Positions 57,350 through 64,000 of a DNA stretch of 64,000 nucleotides are shown one piece after another. Below the pieces are notes generated by a model. The model saw only the letters and a list, made by a program, of their open reading frames with translations, searched no databases and was not told the origin of the DNA. The position numbers and the translations under genes were made by a program. The stretch spans positions 1 through 64,000 of the forward strand of contig CAMYUU010000004.1 in NCBI GenBank assembly GCA_947302355.1, given 5' to 3'. Source of the DNA: an uncultured Candidatus Saccharibacteria bacterium (GTDB taxonomy: Bacteria; Patescibacteriota; Saccharimonadia; Saccharimonadales; Saccharimonadaceae). The stretch's first letter is position 1; each line of letters opens with the position of its first letter.

Positions 57350-57466
57350 ATGAAAGTACGTGCAAGTGTTAAAAAAATCTCCCCTGATGACATTATTGTG
57401 CGCCGCAAAGGTGTGCTTAGGGTCATCAATAAGAAAAAACCTAAGAATAAGCAAAGGCAGGGTTAA
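57350..57466 (+). CDS. rpmJ: 50S ribosomal protein L36, zinc cysteines absent (not in ORF track)
   Basis: [38 protein letters not shown], 38 aa, between infA and rpsM. Confidence 0.95.
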   Translation: MKVRASVKKISPDDIIVRRKGVLRVINKKKPKNKQRQG

Positions 57467-57469
57467 TAT

Positions 57470-57856
57470 ATGGCTAGAATAGCTAGCGTTGTTATACCTT
57501 CCGATAAACAAGTTTGGATTGCTCTAACTTATGTTTATGGGATTGGACGAACAACAAGCAAAAAAATCCTTGCGGAGGCTAAAATCGAGCCTACCACTCG
57601 GGTGAAAGATCTCACCGAGGCTGACGAACAGAAAATCAACGACATTATTTCCGCGAAATATCATGTTGAAGGTGATCTGAGGCGCCTCGTGAGCAATAAT
57701 ATTAAACGCTTAAAGGATATTAATTCCTACAAGGGTATCCGCCACAAGGCTAAATTACCAGTCAACGGCCAACGTACTCGTACGAATGCACGTACTCGTA
57801 AGGGTAAGGCGATCGCGGTCGGTGGTGCACAACCTAAGGCAGCGAGTAAGACTTAA
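57470..57856 (+). CDS. rpsM: 30S ribosomal protein S13
   Basis: [58 protein letters not shown]. Confidence 0.98.
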   Translation: MARIASVVIPSDKQVWIALTYVYGIGRTTSKKILAEAKIEPTTRVKDLTEADEQKINDIISAKYHVEGDLRRLVSNNIKRLKDINSYKGIRHKAKLPVNGQRTRTNARTRKGKAIAVGGAQPKAASKT

Positions 57857-57865
57857 AGGAGCAAT

Positions 57866-58312
57866 ATGGCAGAAGAAGAAAACATTAAGACAAATGATGC
57901 GGCAGTTGAGTCTGCTGACGTATCTACTGTTTCTAAGGCCAAGTCCAAGAAGGTCAAGCGTATCGTGAATGCTGGTGCTGTTCATATTCAGGCAACATTC
58001 AATAACACGATTATCAGCGTAACTGACAAGCAGGGTGGTGTGTTGTCCGCTTCATCAGCTGGTGCTAATGGTTTTCGCGGATCTAAGAAGGGTACTGCCT
58101 TCGCAGCAGGCGTCGCAGCAGAAAAAGCTTTGGAAATTGCGAAAAAGAATCACGCTTTAAATTCTGTAGACGTCTATGTTTCCGGAATTGGACTTGGGCG
58201 TGATGCTGCTGTTCGTGCAATATCGACTGTTGGCATTAAGATAGATAGCATTACTGATGTAACCCCTATCGCGCATGGTGGTGTGCGACCTAAGGGAGAA
58301 AGGAAACCATAA
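57866..58312 (+). CDS. rpsK: 30S ribosomal protein S11
   Basis: GAVHIQATFNNTIISVTDKQGGVLSASSAGANGFRGSKKGTAFAAGVAAE. Confidence 0.98.
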   Translation: MAEEENIKTNDAAVESADVSTVSKAKSKKVKRIVNAGAVHIQATFNNTIISVTDKQGGVLSASSAGANGFRGSKKGTAFAAGVAAEKALEIAKKNHALNSVDVYVSGIGLGRDAAVRAISTVGIKIDSITDVTPIAHGGVRPKGERKP

Positions 58313-58929
58313 TGGCTAGAGATCATTCTCCAATTGTAAAGCAGAGTCGTCGTGAAGGGTTTGCATTGGCGCCGAAAGCGCACAAAGTAATGGCTAAAAA
58401 ATCTGGTATTCCAGGTGAACACGGTGATATGCGAGTTAGAGGAGGTAGCCTTTACCTCACGCAACTTCGCGAAAAGCAGAAGGTCCGTCGCATGTATGGT
58501 CTTCTTGAAAAGCAATTTGCTAAGTTGATGAAAGAGGCGCAAAAAGCTGAAGGTATGACTGGTCAGAAACTTCTTGAGTTGTTAGAACGCAGAGCCGATA
58601 ACGTTGTATATCGTGCTGGTTTTGCACTCACGCGCCGTCAGGCGAGGCAACTCGTGACGCATGGTCATTTCTTATTGAACGGTAGACGAGTTGATATTCC
58701 TTCAATTCGTTTGAAACCGGGAGACGTTCTAGAAGTTAGACCTAGGTCAGCAAAAACAGAATACTTCAAAAATCTTGCGAATATTATCGGAGCGGCCAAC
58801 GTAACGTCGCTTTCATGGATGAAGGTCGATGCAAAGAAAATGAAGATCGAAATTACAGGTTTGCCAAAACGCGAAGAGGCTGAACCTGGTATTAATGAAC
58901 AATTAATCGTTGAGTATTACTCACGCTAA
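58312..58929 (+). CDS. rpsD: 30S ribosomal protein S4
   Basis: YLTQLREKQKVRRMYGLLEKQF; RRADNVVYRAGFALTRRQARQLVTHGHFLLNGRRVDIPS. Confidence 0.97.
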   Translation: MARDHSPIVKQSRREGFALAPKAHKVMAKKSGIPGEHGDMRVRGGSLYLTQLREKQKVRRMYGLLEKQFAKLMKEAQKAEGMTGQKLLELLERRADNVVYRAGFALTRRQARQLVTHGHFLLNGRRVDIPSIRLKPGDVLEVRPRSAKTEYFKNLANIIGAANVTSLSWMKVDAKKMKIEITGLPKREEAEPGINEQLIVEYYSR

Positions 58930-58941
58930 GGAGAAAAGGAC

Positions 58942-59892
58942 ATGACTACAAAAAACATTCATGAGGCATCGCTTGCTAGCGTAAAAGAGTTAGGCGAAAA
59001 TAGCGCAGAGTTCGTTATTAAACCTCTCTATTATGGGTACGGTAATACGCTTGGTAATTCTTTGCGTCGGGTGCTCTTGTCGAGCGTGAAGGGGGCTGCG
59101 ATTACAGCTTTCTCTATCGAAGGTACGAGCCATGAATATGCAACTATTCCAGGCGTAAAAGAAGACGCAGTTGACATCATGTTGAATCTTAAAAACATTC
59201 GTTTTAAGATGCATACAGATGCTCCAGTTGAGCTAGATTTGGAGATGCGTGGGGATAAACAATCAGAGAAAGATGGCGAAAAACGGGTAGTAGCTGGTGA
59301 CATTAAGCTGCCTGCTGAAGTAGAAATTGCCAACCCGAATCAAGTAATTTGCCATATCGATGATCCTAAAAAGACCATTAAGATGCACTTTGTGGTAGAA
59401 ACCGGTAGGGGTTATCTTACTATCGAGAAGTCAAGTGAAGACAGACTTCACTCTGATATGATTGCAATTGATGCAGTCTTTTCTCCAGTGCTAAGAGTAA
59501 GATATAAAGTAGAGAATACTCGTGTAGGTCAAGATACTAATTTGCAGCAATTAACTATGACGGTTGATACTGATGGCACCATTACGCCACAAGAAGCTTT
59601 CGAAGAAGCTGCTGCTATTTTAGTAAACCAGTATTCAGCATTGGCTGGGAGCACCAGGGTCGAATCAGCTCCAATGCCAGGTACACGTCGTGAGGAAGAA
59701 GATTCAGGCCTTTCTTTGCCAATTGAAGAGCTTGATCTTTCCGCGCGTACCGCTAATGCACTTCTAAACAATGATATCAAGACAATAAGAGATTTGATTA
59801 CTCTATCTGAGACTGATCTCAAAGACTTGAAAGGATTTGGGCAGAAGGCGTTAGATGAAGTAAAAGAAAAGTTAACGGAGTTTAATATTTAA
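58942..59892 (+). CDS. rpoA: RNA polymerase alpha subunit
   Basis: PLYYGYGNTLGNSLRRVLLSSVKGAAITAFSIEGTSHEYATIPGVKEDAVDIMLNLK; C-terminal ELDLSARTANALLNNDIKTIRDLI. Confidence 0.97.
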   Translation: MTTKNIHEASLASVKELGENSAEFVIKPLYYGYGNTLGNSLRRVLLSSVKGAAITAFSIEGTSHEYATIPGVKEDAVDIMLNLKNIRFKMHTDAPVELDLEMRGDKQSEKDGEKRVVAGDIKLPAEVEIANPNQVICHIDDPKKTIKMHFVVETGRGYLTIEKSSEDRLHSDMIAIDAVFSPVLRVRYKVENTRVGQDTNLQQLTMTVDTDGTITPQEAFEEAAAILVNQYSALAGSTRVESAPMPGTRREEEDSGLSLPIEELDLSARTANALLNNDIKTIRDLITLSETDLKDLKGFGQKALDEVKEKLTEFNI

Positions 59893-59893
59893 T

Positions 59894-60310
59894 ATGCATC
59901 GCCACAGTTATAAAGGCCGTAAATTCGGTCGTGAAACTGATCAGAGGTTGGCACTCACTCGTGGGCTGATGTGCTCTCTTATCAGATATCAATCTATTAC
60001 TACTACTCTGGCTCGAGCTAAAGAAATCCGTAGAAAGATGGAAAAACTAATTACGATGGCAAAGAAGGGGGATTTGCATAATCGTAGATTAGTGATTTCA
60101 AGATTGAATGATTTAGAGGCTGCTACGTTATTAGTTGACGTAATTGCACCTCAGATTGAACGAAATTCTGGATATCTTAGGATAGAACGAGCTGGATTTA
60201 GGCGTGGGGATAATTCGGAAATGGCAACCATCAGTTTTGTTGATGAATTGTCCATGGAGGCCCCAGCTGAAGAAAAGCCGGCTAAGAAGGCTAAAAAGGA
60301 GGCTAAGTAA
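59894..60310 (+). CDS. rplQ: 50S ribosomal protein L17
   Basis: MHRHSYKGRKFGRETDQRLALTRGLMCSLIRYQSITTTLARAKEIRRKMEKLIT. Confidence 0.97.
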   Translation: MHRHSYKGRKFGRETDQRLALTRGLMCSLIRYQSITTTLARAKEIRRKMEKLITMAKKGDLHNRRLVISRLNDLEAATLLVDVIAPQIERNSGYLRIERAGFRRGDNSEMATISFVDELSMEAPAEEKPAKKAKKEAK

Positions 60311-60735
60311 TGAAAACTTATAGTCAGAAAGCCTCAGAAATAAAGCGCGAATGGTATCTAGTAGATGCTTCTACTATGCCGCTTGGTAAGCTTGCGGTAA
60401 TTATTGCTGATAAACTAATGGGCAAGTCGAAGGTTACTTATACTCCACACATTGATAATGGCGATTATGTTGTTGTAATCAATGCAAAAGATGTAAAGGT
60501 AACTGGTGACAAAATGATTCAAAAGAAATACTATCGTCACAGTGGATATCCTGGTGGTATTTCCGAGTTGAAGCTTGAGGAAGTAATTGAAAAAGATCCT
60601 ACTCGTGTGATTCGTGAGGCAGTAAAAGGGATGCTCCCAAAGAATAAATTGGCCGCTGACCGTATGAAGAGATTGCGCGTATTCGCTGATTCTGAACATA
60701 CGCATGAGGCGCAAAGCCCAAAGGAGATTAAATAA
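60310..60735 (+). CDS. rplM: 50S ribosomal protein L13
   Basis: EWYLVDASTMPLGKLAVIIADKLMGKSK; DYVVVINAKDVKVTGDKMIQKKYYRHSGYPGG. Confidence 0.97.
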   Translation: MKTYSQKASEIKREWYLVDASTMPLGKLAVIIADKLMGKSKVTYTPHIDNGDYVVVINAKDVKVTGDKMIQKKYYRHSGYPGGISELKLEEVIEKDPTRVIREAVKGMLPKNKLAADRMKRLRVFADSEHTHEAQSPKEIK

Positions 60736-61136
60736 TGGTTGCTACGAAAAAATATGTATATGGGTTGGGCCGTCGTAAGGCTTCTACGGCTACTGCTCGT
60801 CTGTACAAGGGTAAAGGTCAAATAACAATCAATGATAAGCCTGCTCTAGATTATCTTTCTGGAAACAAGACTTATCTTGCCGAAATTACGGATCCTTTAG
60901 CTATTGCGGGAAAGCAGAAAGATTATGATATCACAATCTTGGCCAAAGGTGGTGGTTTGGCTGGCCAAGTAGATGCAATTAAGCTTGCGATTTCTAAAGC
61001 TTTGACCGCTGAGGCTCCAGATCTTCGTCCAGTACTCAAGAAGGCTGGTATGATGAAGCGTGATCCACGCGAAAAAGAACGCAAGAAGTATGGCTTGCGC
61101 TCAGCTCGTCGCAAAGAGCAATTCTCGAAGCGTTAA
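60735..61136 (+). CDS. rpsI: 30S ribosomal protein S9
   Basis: YGLGRRKASTATARLYKGKGQITINDKPALDYL; RDPREKERKKYGLRSARRKEQFSKR. Confidence 0.97.
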   Translation: MVATKKYVYGLGRRKASTATARLYKGKGQITINDKPALDYLSGNKTYLAEITDPLAIAGKQKDYDITILAKGGGLAGQVDAIKLAISKALTAEAPDLRPVLKKAGMMKRDPREKERKKYGLRSARRKEQFSKR

Positions 61137-61140
61137 AGTT

Positions 61141-61305
61141 AAGCAAATTAAAGCATTTTTCTCGACGTTGGAATACGCGCCGTACAAAAATTACAACGGA
61201 TTAGGCGGACTCGTCCCGGTATTTCAGTACCGGCTACTCGTCCGTAACCGTTGTAATTTTATCGGGCGATTCCAAAGTGTCTCGAAAAACTGCTTTAATT
61301 TGCTT
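61141..61305. repeat. 165-bp imperfect inverted repeat (copy D) between rpsI and tRNA-Ala
   Basis: AAGCAAATTAAAGCA (61141-61155) pairs perfectly with TGCTTTAATTTGCTT (61291-61305); internal AAAATTACAACGG/CCGTTGTAATTTT; CCGGTA-tttcag-TACCGG apex. Confidence 0.85.
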
Positions 61306-61324
61306 CCTTGATACGTTTACGTGA

Positions 61325-61330
61325 TATAAT
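61325..61330 (+). promoter_or_regulatory. Extended -10 (TGATATAAT) for tRNA-Ala
   Basis: gtgaTATAAT 8 nt before the tRNA 5' end; no good -35 at 17 nt spacing. Confidence 0.6.
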
Positions 61331-61338
61331 AAAGTTAT

Positions 61339-61414
61339 GGGGTGTTAGCTCAGCTGATAGAGCGCTGCATTCGCATTGCAGAGGTCAGGAGTTTGAATCT
61401 CCTACACTCCACCA
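61339..61414 (+). tRNA. tRNA-Ala(CGC), CCA encoded
   Basis: GGGGTGT/ACACTCC acceptor with G3-U70, TTAGCTCAGCTGATAGAGC D arm, CTGCA-TTCGCAT-TGCAG anticodon arm, AGGAG-TTTGAAT-CTCCT T arm, A-CCA. Confidence 0.96.
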
Positions 61415-61466
61415 AAATCGGAAAGCCAAGAGTTATATAGTCAAACCGTAATTTGAGCATAGGCAA

Positions 61467-61490
61467 AATCCCGCCATTTCTGGCGGGATT
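61467..61490 (-). terminator. Intrinsic terminator for the minus-strand BI-1-family gene
   Basis: AATCCCGCC-atttct-GGCGGGATT; T-run on the minus strand (GGGATTTTGCC). Confidence 0.7.
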
Positions 61491-61504
61491 CGGCTTGTGG
61501 GAGC

Positions 61505-62164
61505 TTAATCACGATCACGGCTCTCTGCGATGGAGAGTGTTCTAAGAAATAGGTTGACGATGTCAAGATATAAGTCTATGCAGGTATCGATGGCGCTGTT
61601 TGCTGTATAAGGTTTGTTCTGGGCTATTGCCCAGTCGTATCCAATGTAACAACAGAAAATCAATGCCACGATGATTTCCCAAATTGTTGGCATGTTCATC
61701 TTAAACATAAGTACGCAGAGAAGTTCTACGACGACAGCGGCAGATAATGCGATAAGAAGTGTGCCCCCCATCGAACGGAAAACCTTTGGGAATAATGTGC
61801 TGGTTGCCATCATAACTACTGTAACGCTAGCAGTTACGAGAATCACATTCTTGATTAAGTTTGGAGACACACCGGCTAGGCAAATACTGAGTACTGCGCC
61901 AGCTGGTACGACTATGAAGTTGTAGCCGATGAAGCTAACAACGAAGCTGTCGCTAATCTTGCTTATGAATATGCCGATGATTGACAGTACCAAGTAGCCG
62001 ATCAGGAGTAGACCGAGATTCCACGCAAGAAAGGCCTCCGTGAAATTCTGGATTACCAGATAGTTGACAACGAATCCATAAAACAGGATTGCGCCAATCA
62101 GGCCATTGTACTGAGCTACGCTGAGCTCTTCTTTTATATGGGCACCATACTTTCTTGATTCCAT
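61505..62164 (-). CDS. Bax inhibitor-1/YccA-family membrane protein
   Basis: Seven hydrophobic segments; GYDWAIAQ...DLYLDIVNLFLRTL C-terminal signature. Confidence 0.82.
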   Translation of the reverse strand: MESRKYGAHIKEELSVAQYNGLIGAILFYGFVVNYLVIQNFTEAFLAWNLGLLLIGYLVLSIIGIFISKISDSFVVSFIGYNFIVVPAGAVLSICLAGVSPNLIKNVILVTASVTVVMMATSTLFPKVFRSMGGTLLIALSAAVVVELLCVLMFKMNMPTIWEIIVALIFCCYIGYDWAIAQNKPYTANSAIDTCIDLYLDIVNLFLRTLSIAESRDRD

Positions 62165-62397
62165 GATTTAACCTCCTTGTAATGAACTTTCCATGCGAAT
62201 CACGACGAGTATCTCGTTTTCGCTCGAACTGTTTTAGTATATCACAAATCGGTTGTTTTGCCTATTGTTGCATTATCGACTTTTTGTTATTTATGCGTCA
62301 TGATGTAAGTATTGTATTTATTTTCGCCCTTTATAGGTCATAGAGATGCCAATGGAAAAGGGAATTACGCTTTTTCCGAGGCGCCCTTTTTCATGTT

Positions 62398-63786
62398 TTA
62401 ATTATGGATGTTAGGGATGGGGAACCGCAAAGCTAGTTTTTTAACTTGGTCTCTGATAATTGCGAATTTTTCTGGTTGGAAAGATTCGATATTTTCGACT
62501 CCGTTTTCGTCCGCTTCTTGACAGAGCTCTGCTATTTCTTTCATCCAATTTGCAAGTTTTTTCATTTCCGCTTCTCCCATTCCGCGAGTGGTGATAGCTG
62601 GTGTACCGAGTCTGACCCCATTTGGTTTGAATGCTCCGCCGGTATCACCGGGAAGGGCGTTAGCATTTAGCGTCAGTCCGACTAGATCCAGGGCTTTTTC
62701 GTACATTTTGCCGTTGATACCGAAACTTTGCATCATGTCGATCAGAATTAGATGATTATCGGTGCCATTACCTTGAAGAATGAAGCCGTGGTTTTTGAGC
62801 TCTTTGGCGAGTGCTTTGGCATTCTTAATGATGTTTTCGGCGTAAGTTTTGAACTCTGGTTGGAGGGCTTCGCCGAATGCTACAGCTTTTGCGGCAATAA
62901 TATGCTCTAGAGGGCCACCTTGGGTGCCAGGGAATACAGCCTTGTCAATCATAGTCGGGATGTTGTTGAGATTTTTTTCTGCTATTTTTTTAAGTGGCGA
63001 GCCGACATTTCCCATACTTAGGATTAAGCCACCCCTAGGACCACGTAAGGTTTTATGGGTGGTGGTAGTCATTACATTGAAACCGTATTTTAAGGGGTTT
63101 GGATGAACTTTGGCGGCGATGAGCCCGGCTACGTGAGCCATATCGGCCATTAGCAGAATTTCGTGCCCCCATTTTTCCTCGGCTTTTTGGCGGATTTTAG
63201 CAACGCGTTCAAAATCCGGTATCTTCATGAAGGCTGAATATCCAATTAAGATAAGTTTGACGTCATTTCCCAATGCCAATTCCTCAATTTGCGCATAGTC
63301 AAGGTCGCCAGTTTCATCGGTGCCATAAGGGATAAAGTTATAGATTTTAGCACTACGCGTAACTGGTGATCCGTGAGTTAAGTGTCCGCCATGGCCTAAA
63401 TTCATTGCGAGAATATTGTCTCCTGGTTCACACCAGGCGAAGTAGACTGCTTCGTTAGCGTTAGCTCCAGAGTGAGGTTGGACATTGGCGTGATCTGCAT
63501 CGAAAAGTCGGCACGCGCGTTCGATTGCTAATCTTTCGATGCGGTCGACATTTTGTTGCCCACCATAGTAGCGATAGTTCGGCAGAATTTCTTGAGAGAT
63601 TTTTTCTTCATCCCAATCTCGCAAACCAGTAAAACTGGGGTACCCTTCGGAGTATTTATTAGTTAAAACTGAACCCATGGCCTCTAGTACGGCTTTTGAA
63701 ACATAGTTTTCGCTAGGGATAAGCTCGAGCCCTTCTACTTGTCGCTTAATTTCATTATCTATCAAATTGAAAACAACATCTTGCAT
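62398..63786 (-). CDS. glyA: Serine hydroxymethyltransferase
   Basis: LIPSENYVSKAVLEAMGSVLTNKYSEGYP; VMTTTTHKTLRGPRGGLIL PLP-lysine motif; PGTQGGPLEHIIAAKAVA. Confidence 0.97.
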   Translation of the reverse strand: MQDVVFNLIDNEIKRQVEGLELIPSENYVSKAVLEAMGSVLTNKYSEGYPSFTGLRDWDEEKISQEILPNYRYYGGQQNVDRIERLAIERACRLFDADHANVQPHSGANANEAVYFAWCEPGDNILAMNLGHGGHLTHGSPVTRSAKIYNFIPYGTDETGDLDYAQIEELALGNDVKLILIGYSAFMKIPDFERVAKIRQKAEEKWGHEILLMADMAHVAGLIAAKVHPNPLKYGFNVMTTTTHKTLRGPRGGLILSMGNVGSPLKKIAEKNLNNIPTMIDKAVFPGTQGGPLEHIIAAKAVAFGEALQPEFKTYAENIIKNAKALAKELKNHGFILQGNGTDNHLILIDMMQSFGINGKMYEKALDLVGLTLNANALPGDTGGAFKPNGVRLGTPAITTRGMGEAEMKKLANWMKEIAELCQEADENGVENIESFQPEKFAIIRDQVKKLALRFPIPNIHN

Positions 63787-63805
63787 GATTTCTCCTTAAT
63801 TTAGT

Positions 63806-64000
63806 TTATGATTTTTCGTATTTGACGATAGTGTAGCCTAGATCATTTTCGCTTCCTTCATGTAGGATTGTTTTATAATATTTCGTTTTGTCGAAATCTG
63901 GGAAAAAGGTAGTTGCTTCGGAATCTGAGGCGTCAATTTCGGTAAGATAAATGGTCTTTGCATAGGGGAGGAATAATTTATAAATCATGCCGCCGCCAAT
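63806..64000 (-). CDS. folA: Dihydrofolate reductase, C-terminal part only (gene runs off window)
   Basis: IGGGMIYKLFLPYAKTIYLTEIDASDSEATTFFPDFDKTKYYK. Confidence 0.85.
   Translation of the reverse strand: MGGGMIYKLFLPYAKTIYLTEIDASDSEATTFFPDFDKTKYYKTILHEGSENDLGYTIVKYEKS

Noticed and set aside
1-64000. CRISPR array, prophage, integrase or transposase
   Set aside because: No direct-repeat/spacer series and no transposase, integrase or phage structural ORF was recognised on either strand.
1-64000. Recoded UGA (code 25)
   Set aside because: TGA terminates several genes (e.g. sbcB, the SpoU methyltransferase) and does not occur in frame within conserved proteins.

Overview
This 64 kb window reads as a chromosomal segment of a reduced-genome Candidate Phyla Radiation bacterium, most likely Saccharibacteria (TM7)-like. 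That placement is inferred from gene content and codon usage; no database search was run. TGA is used as a stop codon (e.g. exoI, spoU), so the Gracilibacteria/Absconditabacteria code 25 does not apply. The window holds the S10/spc ribosomal protein operon (L3 to L15), rpoB-rpoC, secY, the alpha operon (infA-L36-S13-S11-S4-rpoA-L17-L13-S9) and one tRNA-Ala(CGC). It also holds aminoacyl-tRNA synthetases (MetRS, PheST, LeuRS), an FtsEX/CHAP-hydrolase/CtpA envelope cluster, ExoI, LDH, RNase III, NusB, glyA and a 3' part of folA. Main points of interest: (1) two xPDTG-anchored surface proteins (about 6.5 kb) sit inside the spc operon between rpsH and rplF, and a sortase sits between secY and infA. 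(2) Zinc-binding cysteines are lost from RpoC (both sites), L36 and L32, and S14 is the zinc-free form. (3) Composite palindromic elements occur between genes and also in frame inside leuS. One leuS insert is flanked by 9-bp direct repeats. (4) Many genes have TGnTATAAT promoters whose -10 lies 6-8 nt before the start codon, implying leaderless mRNAs. (5) A promoter-leader-terminator unit lies upstream of rpoB. (6) There is an uncharacterised 876-aa membrane protein. (7) L29 and L30 are absent from their usual slots. rpmJ (L36) and rpmF (L32) are present but fall below the ORF-track size cutoff.
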